In this document: piece after piece, positions 1 to 8,629 of the stretch | Numbering within the stretch: position 1 is the first letter of the stretch | Layout: each line of letters starts with the position of its first letter | Made by a program: the position numbers and the translations under genes | The notes under the pieces: generated by a model | Databases searched by the model: none | Told to the model about the DNA's origin: nothing | Seen by the model: the letters and a program-made list of their open reading frames with translations, nothing else | DNA from: PS1 clade bacterium | GTDB lineage: Bacteria > Pseudomonadota > Alphaproteobacteria > RS24 | Direction of reading: 5' to 3' | DNA: 64,000 nt | Assembly: GCA_003331985.1 (NCBI GenBank) | Contig: QOQK01000001.1 | Location: 62,001-126,000, forward strand

Positions 1-1827
1 GGGCTGGTCCATATTGCCCCCGGGCATGGTCAGGATGACTTTGAACTTGGTTTAAAACACAAAATAGAAGTCCCCTTCACAGTTGATGAAGCGGGCGTGT
101 ATTTTGACCATGTGCCGATTTTTGCCGGCAAAAGAGTGTTGGATGAAAATGGCAAAAACGGCGATGCCAATGGCGCAGTCATTACAGCACTGATTGAAGC
201 TAATGGGCTTTTTGCCAAAGGCAAATTACGTCACCAGTATCCCCATAGCTGGCGGTCAAAGGCCCCGTTAATTTTCAGAAACACGCCACAATGGTTCGTG
301 TCTATGGAACACAATAATCTGCGAGATAAAGCCCTGAAAGCCATTGATGAGGTCAACTGGTTCCCTCAAGCCGGGCGTAACAGAATTCACGCAATGATAG
401 AAAACCGCCCCGACTGGGTGCTGTCGCGGCAACGCGCTTGGGGCGTACCGCTGACGGTCTTTATGCACCGCCAATCGGGTGAGATTTTACGCGATGAAGC
501 CGTCAATCAACGCATTGTCGACGCAGTGAAAACCCAAGGTGCAGATGCGTGGTTCAACACCGACCCGCAGGTTTTTCTCGGTGACGCCTATCAAGCATCA
601 GATTACGAGCAAGTAACCGATATTCTTGATGTCTGGTTTGATAGCGGCACAACACATGCCTTTGTGCTGGAAGAGCGCGACAACCTTCACTGGCCTGCTG
701 ACGTTTATTTGGAAGGCTCTGACCAACATCGTGGCTGGTTTCACTCCTCCTTGCTCGAGTCCTGCGCGACGCGCGGTGTCGCCCCCTATAAAAATGTAGT
801 TACCCATGGTTTCACCATGGATGAAAAAGGTCGTAAAATGTCCAAATCTACGGGCAATGCTGTCGACCCGCTTAAAGTCATTGACCAATCAGGAGCTGAG
901 ATTATCCGGCTCTGGACCACCAGTTGTGACTACAGTGAAGATCAACGTATCGGGCCGGAAATCATCAAAGCTAATACAGATGCTTATCGCAAAATGCGAA
1001 ACTGTTTCCGTTTTCTGCTCGGTAACCTATCAGTTTTCACTGATACTGAAAAAAGTGACCTGCAAGATTTACCGGAGCTTGAGCGTTATATGCTGCATCG
1101 CCTCAGCGAGGTTAGCGATGAAGTGCGCGCCGGATATGAAGGTTTTGACTTCCGACGTGTTTACCAAACATTGTTTAATTTTATGACAGTGGAACTGTCG
1201 GCGTTTTATTTCGATATCCGGAAAGATGCATTATATTGCGACCCCGAGGACAGCCCCGAAAGACGCGGTTGCCGCACCATTATGGATATAACTTTTGACT
1301 GCCTGACAAGTTGGCTGGCTCCGGTTTTATGTTTCACCACTGAAGAGGTTTGGCAAAGCCGTTTTGGTGAAACCCGTGGTTCCATTCATGAGCAACAATT
1401 CCCTGACATTCCTTCAGATTATAAAAATAATGACCTAGCGGCAAAATGGGACGTCATTCGCAAAATTCGCCGCGTCGTAACCGGCGCACTAGAAATTGAA
1501 CGGCAGGAAAAGCGTATTGGCTCCAGTCTTGAGGCCGCGCCTGTTGTTTTTATTCCCAAGGCAGACTGGTATGATAAAACGCAAGACTTGAACATGGCCG
1601 ATATTTGTATCACCTCGCAAATTGATATCCGCAATGAAGCGCCGCCCACAGATGCTTTCACGCTAGATGATGTCAAAGAAGTCGGCGTAATCCCGGCTTT
1701 AGCCGTTGGACAAAAATGTCGCCGGAGCTGGAAAATCTTACCGGATGTCGGCAGCATTGAGGCTTATCCGGATTTAAGCCCCCGCGATGCTGAGGCTGTG
1801 TCAGCTTTTGACAACCAAAGCGGATAG
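1..1827 (+). CDS. ileS: Isoleucyl-tRNA synthetase, C-terminal part (5' end outside window)
   Basis: This cytoplasmic class I aminoacyl-tRNA synthetase charges tRNA-Ile. The frame is open from base 1 with no start, so about 608 residues of a protein usually near 930-960 are present. The first codons encode GLVHIAPGHGQDD, a conserved part of the editing (CP1) domain. The KMSKS ATP-binding loop is encoded at 835-849, inside DEKGRKMSKSTGN. The anticodon-binding domain follows. The C-terminal region that is a two-CxxC zinc knuckle in the E. coli enzyme reads KCRRSWKILPDVG and then DLSPRDAEAV, so only one of the four cysteines remains. lspA starts 4 bp after the stop, which suggests cotranscription. 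Confidence 0.97.
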   Translation, partial: GLVHIAPGHGQDDFELGLKHKIEVPFTVDEAGVYFDHVPIFAGKRVLDENGKNGDANGAVITALIEANGLFAKGKLRHQYPHSWRSKAPLIFRNTPQWFVSMEHNNLRDKALKAIDEVNWFPQAGRNRIHAMIENRPDWVLSRQRAWGVPLTVFMHRQSGEILRDEAVNQRIVDAVKTQGADAWFNTDPQVFLGDAYQASDYEQVTDILDVWFDSGTTHAFVLEERDNLHWPADVYLEGSDQHRGWFHSSLLESCATRGVAPYKNVVTHGFTMDEKGRKMSKSTGNAVDPLKVIDQSGAEIIRLWTTSCDYSEDQRIGPEIIKANTDAYRKMRNCFRFLLGNLSVFTDTEKSDLQDLPELERYMLHRLSEVSDEVRAGYEGFDFRRVYQTLFNFMTVELSAFYFDIRKDALYCDPEDSPERRGCRTIMDITFDCLTSWLAPVLCFTTEEVWQSRFGETRGSIHEQQFPDIPSDYKNNDLAAKWDVIRKIRRVVTGALEIERQEKRIGSSLEAAPVVFIPKADWYDKTQDLNMADICITSQIDIRNEAPPTDAFTLDDVKEVGVIPALAVGQKCRRSWKILPDVGSIEAYPDLSPRDAEAVSAFDNQSG

Positions 1828-1831
1828 CTTC

Positions 1832-2347
1832 ATGGGCACCCTCACCTCATTTAAGTCTCTCTTGAAACAGGGGCCTGCCAGAAAAGGGCTCATTATTTGC
1901 TTGGCGCTCATTTTTATCGACCAATTGAGCAAGCAAACCGTTTTGATGCAAATTTCAGAGACAGACCGCATTCAAGTTCTACCAATCCTCGATTTTATCC
2001 TGATATGGAACACGGGCATCAGCTATGGGCTTTTTGACAGTTCAGGCATGGTGGGGCGCATCACCCTATCTGTTCTGGGCTTCCTCATAACTCTATTTTT
2101 GCTTGTGCAAATGGCGCGTTCAACAGCAAAATGGGAACGACTTGGTTATTGTCTTATTATTGGTGGCGCGATAGGCAATATAATTGATCGTATTATTTAT
2201 GGCGGGGTTATTGACTTCATCAGTTTTCATTACGAAGACTATTACTGGTATGTCTTTAATCTTGCCGATGTTTGGATTAGTTTAGGTGTTATAACGATTT
2301 TACTGGACAGTTTTCTTCTGTCTGGCAAAACTCCCGATGGAGTCTAA
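1832..2347 (+). CDS. lspA: Lipoprotein signal peptidase (signal peptidase II)
   Basis: This inner-membrane aspartyl protease cleaves the signal peptide of prolipoproteins after the lipobox cysteine is diacylated. The 171-residue protein has four hydrophobic segments. The family motifs are visible: DQLSK near residue 30, NTGISYGLF near 60-68, NIIDR at 116-120, and the catalytic aspartates in GGVIDFISF (D128) and NLADVW (D146). The ATG at 1832 is chosen because it follows the ileS stop. An earlier ATG at 1787 lies inside ileS and adds a non-conserved leader. The ileS-lspA order is common in proteobacteria, and the next genes include lipoproteins that would be substrates. Confidence 0.96.
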   Translation: MGTLTSFKSLLKQGPARKGLIICLALIFIDQLSKQTVLMQISETDRIQVLPILDFILIWNTGISYGLFDSSGMVGRITLSVLGFLITLFLLVQMARSTAKWERLGYCLIIGGAIGNIIDRIIYGGVIDFISFHYEDYYWYVFNLADVWISLGVITILLDSFLLSGKTPDGV

Positions 2348-2434
2348 TCTCCTGAATAATTAGATATTATAATGGTGTTTAATGTGCCATTACCTGATAT
2401 GGAATTGCTTAACAAGGTAACAAGGAAAGTGAGC

Positions 2435-2863
2435 ATGACGAATTTGAAAATGAACCGCGGGAAAAATATCCTCGGTCTTTTGTGTATGACACTGACAGTC
2501 TCAGCCTGTGGCGGCGGTCTATCAGACGCTTTCGCCTACAAAAAAAATCCCCCGGATGAATTCGCTATTTTGAAAAAACAACCGCTGATTATTCCGCCTG
2601 ATTATTCTTTGAAACCACCAAATGAAGCTGGCAGTAAAATTGCCCGTACCAGCACGCGTGTTGAGGCCGAACAAATATTGACCGGTAGAGAAGTTGACAT
2701 TTCAGAAATTGCCTCAGACGGCGAGAAAGAAATTCTTGAACGCATAGGCTCCGATCCAAGCCAAAACAATGTCCGTTCAAAAATCCAAAGTGACGGCAAT
2801 ACTGTTATCGGCAAAGAGCAAGCTGTCACAGAAAATCTAATTTTAAATACGACCGGAGAATAG
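2435..2863 (+). CDS. bamF: BamF-type lipoprotein (DUF3035 family)
   Basis: This is a predicted outer-membrane lipoprotein of about 142 residues. A signal peptide ends in the lipobox VSAC, and the mature part contains PPDEFAILKKQPLIIPPDY, the hallmark of the alphaproteobacterial DUF3035 family. The Caulobacter member, BamF, is a component of the beta-barrel assembly complex. The ATG at 2435 is preferred over the one at 2372. It has an AAGGAAAG ribosome-binding site about 7 bases upstream and leaves a normal signal peptide with MTNLKMNRGK at its start. It lies between lspA and two M16 peptidases, an arrangement seen in other alphaproteobacteria. Assignment to the Bam complex is by family only. 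Confidence 0.82.
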   Translation: MTNLKMNRGKNILGLLCMTLTVSACGGGLSDAFAYKKNPPDEFAILKKQPLIIPPDYSLKPPNEAGSKIARTSTRVEAEQILTGREVDISEIASDGEKEILERIGSDPSQNNVRSKIQSDGNTVIGKEQAVTENLILNTTGE

Positions 2864-2876
2864 GCTGGATTTCGTG

Positions 2877-4292
2877 ATGTTTTTCCGGTCGTCTTTTCGG
2901 TCTTCAGGACGCCGCTTTTATTTTCTGCTTGCGATGGTGAGCATAGCTTTTTCAGCTTGCACGCAATCTACGGATAACCCTCAAAATATTAAAACAGACC
3001 ACCTACCAAACGGGCTTGAGATTGTTGTTATCACCGACAAAAGAGCACCGGTCATTACTCATATGGTCTGGTATAAAGCTGGTGGAATTGATGACCCTGA
3101 GGGGAAATCAGGTATCGCGCATTACTTCGAACATTTGATGTTTAAAGGGACTGACACCCTCGCATCGGGAGAATTTTCAGAGAAAATCGCCATGATGGGC
3201 GGCAGTGAAAACGCCTTTACAGCTCATGACTACACAGCATATTTCCAGCGCATCTCAGCTGACAGGTTGGCCGAGGTCATGAAACTGGAAGCTGACCGCA
3301 TGGCGAATTTGATATTTGTTGAGGAACAGGCTTTATCTGAACGTGATGTTGTGTTGGAAGAACGCTCATCCCGCACCGACTCCAGGCCGACAGCCCTTCT
3401 GGGAGAAAAATTGCGTCATGTCTTGCATAAGCCACATCCCTATTCCCGCCCGATTATCGGCTGGCGACACGAAATTGAAAAATTAAGCGTGGAAGATGCC
3501 AAGAGGTTTTACAAACGCTTTTACGCGCCAGATAATGCTATTCTGATTGTTGCTGGCGATGCAGATATGCCAGAAGTTAAAAAACTCGCAGCACGTTATT
3601 ATGGCGTAATCCCGTCCGCGAATAAGCCGAAAAATCAGCTTATAGAAGCTGATATCTTGTCCTCTCCCGAAGCAATTTATATGCAAGATGTTCGTACCCG
3701 CCAACCGGTCATGCAACGCATATACCGACTGCCTGTCTGGAGTAGGGATAATACCAAATCCTTTGCAGCTCTTGAGTTACTGATGGAAATTTTGTCGTCA
3801 GGCACAACAGGGCGGTTATATCAATCGCTCATTGTAAATGAGAAAATTGCAGTAGGCGTCGGGGGATGGGCAGATACAATGCGCCGCGCTTATGGGGAGG
3901 CCGTGGTGTATATATCACCCAGCGACACAACCCAAATAGATGACAATATTGCGCTTTTGGATGCTGAAATCAAAAAACTAAAAACTCAACAGGTAACACT
4001 TCAGGAACTTGAACGCGCCAAGACCAAAATTCTTGCCGACGCTCTTTACGCGCGGGACAGTCAATTTGCCCAGGCACGGATTTATGGTTCTTTAATCTCA
4101 ATTGGCCTAACGATTGAAGATGTAGGGCGCTGGACAAAAGATATTGAGGCTGTTTCAGTCCATGATATTCTGAAGGCCGCAAATTTATACCTTGATGCAA
4201 GCCAAAGCATAACAGGGATACTAACCCCACCTGTGGACACTTCAAATAAAACAAAACAAGGCTCTCAAAAAGCAGAGGCACCAATATCATGA
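2877..4292 (+). CDS. M16 family zinc metallopeptidase, catalytic partner, putative lipoprotein
   Basis: This is a pitrilysin or processing-peptidase type zinc protease of 471 residues. The inverted zinc motif HYFEH lies at residues 82-86 (H82, E85, H86), and the third ligand E162 is in the following helix (VVLEERSS), at the spacing usual for the family. The N-terminus has a hydrophobic stretch ending in FSAC (C28), so the protein is probably lipid-anchored in the periplasm. The start could be the ATG at 2877 or the GTG at 2874. It overlaps the next M16 gene by ATGA. The family is known to work as a pair in which one subunit carries the zinc and the other shapes the chamber. Confidence 0.93.
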   Translation: MFFRSSFRSSGRRFYFLLAMVSIAFSACTQSTDNPQNIKTDHLPNGLEIVVITDKRAPVITHMVWYKAGGIDDPEGKSGIAHYFEHLMFKGTDTLASGEFSEKIAMMGGSENAFTAHDYTAYFQRISADRLAEVMKLEADRMANLIFVEEQALSERDVVLEERSSRTDSRPTALLGEKLRHVLHKPHPYSRPIIGWRHEIEKLSVEDAKRFYKRFYAPDNAILIVAGDADMPEVKKLAARYYGVIPSANKPKNQLIEADILSSPEAIYMQDVRTRQPVMQRIYRLPVWSRDNTKSFAALELLMEILSSGTTGRLYQSLIVNEKIAVGVGGWADTMRRAYGEAVVYISPSDTTQIDDNIALLDAEIKKLKTQQVTLQELERAKTKILADALYARDSQFAQARIYGSLISIGLTIEDVGRWTKDIEAVSVHDILKAANLYLDASQSITGILTPPVDTSNKTKQGSQKAEAPIS

Positions 4293-5608
4293 AGCGACAT
4301 CTCGTGAAAATGATTGCCGGGTTCTGTTTTCTAATGGCATTTGCTGCAGGGCCTTTTTCATCATCCGCCGATGCACTCGAAATACGTCAACTCACCAGCC
4401 CCAAAGGAATAAAGCTGTGGTTTGTAAAAGACACAAACCTGCCCATCATACAAGTGAGATTCTTGTGGCGCGGCGGAGCTGCAAATTTTGAACCTGGGCT
4501 GATCCGTTTTTTATCGACCATGATGGATGAAGGTGCCGGAGACCTTAACTCCAAGGCCTTCCAGACCCGTAAAGAAGATTATGGCATTAAGCTTTCATTT
4601 TCTGCAGATAAAGACAATTTTAGCGGTTCACTAAGGACTTTATCGAAGCATAAAGATGAAGCTTTCTCTCTGCTAGCCCTTGCAGTCAACCAACCGCGCT
4701 TTGACCCTGCGCCCCTCGAAAGAATGCGCCAAGCATTGATGGCAGGGCACCGCAGGAGTGCCTCCGACAGTGGTACCATTGCTTCAGAAACATGGTGGCA
4801 AAATGCCTTGGAGGGGCATGCATATGGCAATGCTGTACGAGGATCTCCTGAATTTACCCAAAAAGTTACGCCGGATATGTTGCGTAAAGCGCACCGACAA
4901 CTGTTTGCACAGGATAATCTGATAATATCTGTTGTAGGTGATATTGAGGAAACGGATTTACTATTCCAAATAGATAAGATTTTCGCCGAATTGCCGGTCC
5001 AAAATACTACCCAACAAGTCGGGCCGTTTGTCCCCTTGGATGGAAACTTTGTATTTGTTGAATTTCCCGGACCTCAAACCGAAATTATATTTGGGCATAT
5101 CGGCATCTCATTTGATGACCCCGATTATTACGCCGCACTTGTCGTGAATCATATTCTTGGCGGTGGTGGATTTTCAGCACGCCTCATGACTGAAATTAGA
5201 GAAAAACGTGGCCTCGTTTACAGCGTCTATAGCTATCTGAATGAAACTGGCTCACTGCCAGTTTGGATGGGGCGAATGGGAACAAGCCATAAAAATGTTG
5301 AAGAAGCGCTGTCTGTGTTGCGCACTGAATTAAAGCGCATGCGTGAAGATGGCCCAAGTGAAATCGAACTTGAAAATGCAAAAAATTATATCGAGGGGAG
5401 TTATGCGCTTGGCTTTGACAGTGGCAAAAAAATTGCCTCTAAAATGTTAACAGCACAATTTTTCGATTTACCCCCATCGCATTTTGATAAACGCAATAGT
5501 TATATTGAAGCTATCACGCTTGAAGATGTCAGGCGCGTTGCTCGCCGGCTTTTGAAGCCCGACCAGTTGATTATTACGGCTGTCGGTGAAAAGAACACGA
5601 CTGAGTAG
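4289..5608 (+). CDS. M16 family peptidase-like protein, non-catalytic partner
   Basis: This protein of 439 residues has a typical Sec signal peptide of about 30 residues ending near SSADAL. It has the M16 fold signatures, including the C-terminal GGGGFSARLMTEIREKRGL segment, which corresponds to the substrate-groove region. It lacks HxxEH: the equivalent region reads RFLSTMMDEGAG. It is therefore expected to be the inactive partner of the preceding M16 protein in a periplasmic heterodimer. Its start overlaps the stop of that gene, consistent with translational coupling. It converges with the enoyl-CoA hydratase gene, leaving only 4 bp between the stops. Confidence 0.93.
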   Translation: MKRHLVKMIAGFCFLMAFAAGPFSSSADALEIRQLTSPKGIKLWFVKDTNLPIIQVRFLWRGGAANFEPGLIRFLSTMMDEGAGDLNSKAFQTRKEDYGIKLSFSADKDNFSGSLRTLSKHKDEAFSLLALAVNQPRFDPAPLERMRQALMAGHRRSASDSGTIASETWWQNALEGHAYGNAVRGSPEFTQKVTPDMLRKAHRQLFAQDNLIISVVGDIEETDLLFQIDKIFAELPVQNTTQQVGPFVPLDGNFVFVEFPGPQTEIIFGHIGISFDDPDYYAALVVNHILGGGGFSARLMTEIREKRGLVYSVYSYLNETGSLPVWMGRMGTSHKNVEEALSVLRTELKRMREDGPSEIELENAKNYIEGSYALGFDSGKKIASKMLTAQFFDLPPSHFDKRNSYIEAITLEDVRRVARRLLKPDQLIITAVGEKNTTE

Positions 5609-5612
5609 AAGT

Positions 5613-6377
5613 TTATTTACCCTTCCATTGTGGGGCTCGTTTTTCGGCAAATGCCGTCGCTCCTTCAATCGCATCTTCACTTTTCAGAATAGGTGTCGAC
5701 AGAACTTTTTCTTTTTGGAACATTTCTTCATTAGACCAGTCCCGCGCACAGTTAACGATTTTCTTACTTGCTGCAACGGCAAGCGGGCCATTTGCGCAGA
5801 TTTTTTCTGCCATTTCAATCGCTGCCTCAAGCGCCTTACCATCCTCAACGACATGATTAACCAGCCCGGTCTGGTAAGCGCGTTCGCTGTCAATAAAGTC
5901 ACCTGTTAAAGCAAGCTCCATCGCCAGTCGGTGAAATGTCTGTGTGGGTAAGCGAAGCAGACCACCCCCAGCAGCAACAAGGCCCCGCTTCACTTCAGGC
6001 ACACCAAATTGCGAGCTTTTCGAAGCGATAATCAAATCACAGGAAAGAGCAATCTCAAATCCACCCGCAAGCGCATAGCCCTCGACGGCTGCAATTAAGG
6101 GTTTTTCCGGAGGCGACTCGACCAGGCCGGCAAAACCTTTGCCCTCCAATGACGGGGACTCCCCGCTGACAAAAGCTTTCAAATCCATACCCGAACAAAA
6201 TGTACCACCTGCGCCGGTAAGAATGCCGACCCGAATATCTGGGTTTTCATCCAGTTCCACCATTGCAGCACCAATTTTTTCGGATGCAGCCCGATTAATT
6301 GCATTTCTTGCTTGGGGTCGATTAAGGGTAACAGTCAAAATACCATTTTCAACTTGGGTGATTACTTCTTCGCTCAT
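5613..6377 (-). CDS. Enoyl-CoA hydratase/isomerase (crotonase) family protein
   Basis: This crotonase-fold protein of 254 residues probably hydrates or isomerises a 2-enoyl-CoA. The oxyanion-hole segments are present as ARNAI near the N-terminus and GTFCSGMDLKAF, and the second glycine-rich segment as ALAGGFEIALSCDL. The position of the usual first catalytic glutamate reads FGVPEVKRGL, which retains a glutamate. The ATG at 6377 has a GGAG ribosome-binding site. The gene stands alone on the minus strand between the M16 pair and the rhomboid gene, so its pathway cannot be read from context. The substrate is unknown, because the crotonase family is functionally broad. Confidence 0.9.
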   Translation of the reverse strand: MSEEVITQVENGILTVTLNRPQARNAINRAASEKIGAAMVELDENPDIRVGILTGAGGTFCSGMDLKAFVSGESPSLEGKGFAGLVESPPEKPLIAAVEGYALAGGFEIALSCDLIIASKSSQFGVPEVKRGLVAAGGGLLRLPTQTFHRLAMELALTGDFIDSERAYQTGLVNHVVEDGKALEAAIEMAEKICANGPLAVAASKKIVNCARDWSNEEMFQKEKVLSTPILKSEDAIEGATAFAEKRAPQWKGK

Positions 6378-6506
6378 AATTAACTCCGGGCTTCCCTTAT
6401 TTATCTATACTAGCTTTAATAATATTTTCAGACACTATGCCTAACAAATGACATGTGATTATGTTAACCACAATAGGTAATCATTATAATTGCCAGGATT
6501 GATAAC

Positions 6507-7340
6507 ATGTTTTTTTTCCCGCTGAGAGACGATAATCCCACATCAAAAACCCCTTGGGTGAACTGGGTTATTATTGCCTTATGTTGCTTTGTATTTTTGG
6601 TTCAACTATCTCAAGGCGGCTATAATGAAGTGCTTATTCAAGGTTTGGGTGTTACCCCCGCTGTTTTGTTTGGACAGAACTATCTCCCTTTCGAATATCA
6701 ACTCGTGCCCTCCTGGGCAACTGTCTTGACGTCAATGTTTCTGCATGGCGGGATCATGCATCTACTTGGCAATATGCTTTATCTTTGGATTTTTGGTGAC
6801 AACATAGAGGACTGTGTCGGCTCAAAATTTCGTTACATTGCTCTCTATGTCTGCTGTGGAATTGCGGCAGCATTTGCACAAAGCTTAGTTGACCCAAATT
6901 CGATGGTACCCATGATTGGTGCCAGTGGGGCAATTGCCGGTATGCTCGGCGCCTATCTGATTTTACATCCACGGGCCAATATCATCTGCCTTGTAGGATT
7001 TTTCGTTTTTTTCCGTACCGTTAATGTCCCGGCATTTCTGGTGCTGGGTGGTTGGATTGGTTTGCAATTCCTCAATCTCGGACAAGTTGATAGTGGCGTG
7101 GCATATGTCGCTCATATAGGCGGATTTGTTGCCGGTATTATCCTAATTCCCTTTTTCAAGCAGGCTCAAGTACCGCTTTTTGACAAGCCACATTCCAAGG
7201 CGTTTAAAATTGATCGTGTAGAGACTAAAGAACTGGCAAAGGGACTACATGTGCCCTCTATGCCCAGAACACCGACGGAAAAACCCGTAAAAACACCAAC
7301 CGACAATGAAAAAAAAACAAAAAAACATCCTTGGGCTTAA
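6507..7340 (+). CDS. Rhomboid family intramembrane serine protease
   Basis: This polytopic inner-membrane serine protease of 277 residues cleaves within or beside transmembrane helices. The catalytic pair is visible as S140 in GASGAIAGMLGAY and H203 in AHIGGFVAG. The conserved HGGIMHLLGNMLYLW motif is in the second helix region, preceded by a loop with DNIEDCVG after it. The C-terminal 60 residues are basic and cytoplasmic in character (KTPTDNEKKTKKHPWA) and are not part of the protease core. An AGGA ribosome-binding site precedes the ATG at 6507. The gene marks the left edge of the AT-rich region. Confidence 0.95.
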   Translation: MFFFPLRDDNPTSKTPWVNWVIIALCCFVFLVQLSQGGYNEVLIQGLGVTPAVLFGQNYLPFEYQLVPSWATVLTSMFLHGGIMHLLGNMLYLWIFGDNIEDCVGSKFRYIALYVCCGIAAAFAQSLVDPNSMVPMIGASGAIAGMLGAYLILHPRANIICLVGFFVFFRTVNVPAFLVLGGWIGLQFLNLGQVDSGVAYVAHIGGFVAGIILIPFFKQAQVPLFDKPHSKAFKIDRVETKELAKGLHVPSMPRTPTEKPVKTPTDNEKKTKKHPWA

Positions 7341-7522
7341 AATATATTTTGTAATAAGAAATTATGTTATTTAGATTTTTAAGCTCTAGGAATAATCTAC
7401 CAAGAATTAAAACATATTAAATGTCAGGCTTGACGTAATACTAAAATAAGTTCAACTTTAAATGCTAGATATCGGATATTAGCGATTTAATCTTAAATAT
7501 TAAAATAGATATTTATTAATAA

Positions 7523-7550
7523 TTGACAGGTTCAATAACAAGACTATTAA
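7523..7550 (+). promoter_or_regulatory. Candidate sigma-70 type promoter for the 7592 gene
   Basis: TTGACA at 7523-7528 and TATTAA at 7545-7550 are separated by 16 bp, 41 bp before the ATG at 7592. The surrounding 7341-7591 spacer is extremely AT-rich, so chance matches to the -10 box are likely. The -35 match is exact. Nothing else was recognised in this spacer. Confidence 0.4.
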
Positions 7551-7591
7551 GTATCTTTTATTTTATTTTTTCCTAATTAAGCGATTTAAAA

Positions 7592-8224
7592 ATGCAACTG
7601 GACATAAACAAAATACTAGAATTTATATTTGTTGAATTTGATAAAAACCCAACAGAATGGATACTTTTCGGTTGTTTGATTGTTTTATTTTTAGTTTTTT
7701 TTGTATTGAGATTAGTGTTTTTCAGCTCTAAGGACGTTGTTGCAAGAAAAGGGAAGCCGAGTATTTTAAATAGTATTAAAAATGTTGAAGAAAAAGATTT
7801 ATCATTACCACTCGGTTTTTTAGATACTAAGAAATCTAATAATGTTGAAAATTTTAACCTTAATTCTAATGCCCTTGACGATAATGCAAACTCATCTGTT
7901 AGCGAATATCTATATCTTGATGATAATAGCCTAATTGAAGAATTAACTATTCCTCGGCCAGGAGATGTTTCAAGTGATAAAAAAAATTATTCACCAGATA
8001 AATCAGCTTTAGAAACTAAAAAAGATTTTTCAACATTTGATCAAAAAAATATTCATGAACAAGAAATTCTTGATAAGTCAATTTTAAATTTATCTGAACT
8101 TGAATTAATAGAGATAGAGAGAAAGCTAATTGCTTTAAAAGAACTGCATAATGCTAATTTGATTGCCAAAGAAATTTATGTTTTAAAAAGTCGTGAAATT
8201 TTAGAGGATTTTTATAATTCTTAA
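7592..8224 (+). CDS. Hypothetical membrane protein with SHOCT-like C-terminus
   Basis: This 210-residue protein has one strong transmembrane helix at about residues 22-44. A polar, low-complexity, Asn/Asp/Ser-rich cytoplasmic or periplasmic stretch follows (about 50-160). The last 45 residues (166-210) contain a leucine/glutamate helix, then LKELHNANLIAKEIYVLKSR. This resembles the SHOCT (short C-terminal) domain pattern of leucine-rich helix, Leu-x-Gly-x-Ile-like turn and KxxxL tail. SHOCT domains are small oligomerisation modules found at the C-terminus of varied bacterial proteins. The coding sequence is strongly AT-rich, with codon use unlike the flanking core genes. No function is assigned. 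Confidence 0.7.
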   Translation: MQLDINKILEFIFVEFDKNPTEWILFGCLIVLFLVFFVLRLVFFSSKDVVARKGKPSILNSIKNVEEKDLSLPLGFLDTKKSNNVENFNLNSNALDDNANSSVSEYLYLDDNSLIEELTIPRPGDVSSDKKNYSPDKSALETKKDFSTFDQKNIHEQEILDKSILNLSELELIEIERKLIALKELHNANLIAKEIYVLKSREILEDFYNS

Positions 8225-8251
8225 AATCAATTTATTTATTTTGAAAGTTTG

Positions 8252-8279
8252 TTGAGATTATTCTAGTATAGTGTATTAA
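8252..8279 (+). promoter_or_regulatory. Candidate promoter for the repeat lipoprotein gene
   Basis: TTGAGA at 8252-8257 and TATTAA at 8274-8279 are separated by 16 bp, giving a predicted transcript start near 8286. This lies just upstream of the inverted repeat at 8289-8312 and 57 bp before the ATG at 8336. It is a weak call in an AT-rich context. Confidence 0.35.
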
Positions 8280-8288
8280 TGAGAGTTA

Positions 8289-8312
8289 ATTATCTAGACT
8301 TTACTAGATAAT
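8289..8312. promoter_or_regulatory. Perfect 9-bp inverted repeat in the 5' leader of the repeat lipoprotein
   Basis: ATTATCTAG (8289-8297) and CTAGATAAT (8304-8312) are perfect inverted copies separated by six bases. The element sits between the candidate promoter and the AAGGA ribosome-binding site at 8322-8326. It could be a repressor operator or a 5'-leader hairpin. There is no U-tract after it, so it is not a terminator. Confidence 0.5.
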
Positions 8313-8335
8313 CATTTACCTAAGGATCAAACGAG

Positions 8336-8629
8336 ATGTTTCAAATTAAAAATCTATATGTAATATTTACTATTTTATTATTTGGAGTCTCAGTAAGTGC
8401 TTGCGATAATGCAAATAAACCACAAACTGAAGAACCAGTCAGTGAAACTTCTATTGAGGAACTTAACGAAGCTCCAGCTGATGATGAGGCTCCAGCTGAT
8501 GATGAGGCTCCAGCTGATGATGAGGCTCCAGCTGATGATGAAGCTCCAGCTGATGAAGAAGCTCCAGCTGATGAAGAAGCTTCAGCTGATGAAGAAGCTT
8601 CAGCTGATGAAGAAGCTTCAGCTGAATAA
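8336..8629 (+). CDS. Short lipoprotein with acidic hexapeptide repeats
   Basis: This 97-residue secreted lipoprotein has a signal peptide ending in the lipobox VSAC (C23). The mature part is about 20 unique residues (DNANKPQTEEPVSETSIEEL) followed by repeats of APADDE, then APADEE, then ASADEE, to the stop. It is therefore a highly acidic, Pro/Ala-spaced, probably extended stalk on a membrane anchor. AAGGA lies 9 bases before the ATG. A strong terminator follows at 8672. The function is unknown. Similar acidic repeats occur in surface or periplasmic linker proteins, but no specific homologue is recognised. Confidence 0.8.
   Translation: MFQIKNLYVIFTILLFGVSVSACDNANKPQTEEPVSETSIEELNEAPADDEAPADDEAPADDEAPADDEAPADEEAPADEEASADEEASADEEASAE
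8471..8626 (+). repeat. 18-bp in-frame tandem repeat (minisatellite), 8.7 copies
   Basis: Units begin at 8471 and every 18 bp after. The first three are GCTCCAGCTGATGATGAG and the fourth differs at its last base. Units five and six carry GATGAAGAA, seven and eight begin GCTTCA, and the last is a 12-bp partial before TAA. The graded drift from 5' to 3' shows stepwise duplication. Copy number can change by recombination or slippage without breaking the frame. Confidence 0.97.

Noticed and set aside
8471-8626. Regular repeats considered as a CRISPR array
   Set aside because: Units are 18 bp, directly contiguous with no spacers, and are in-frame coding sequence.
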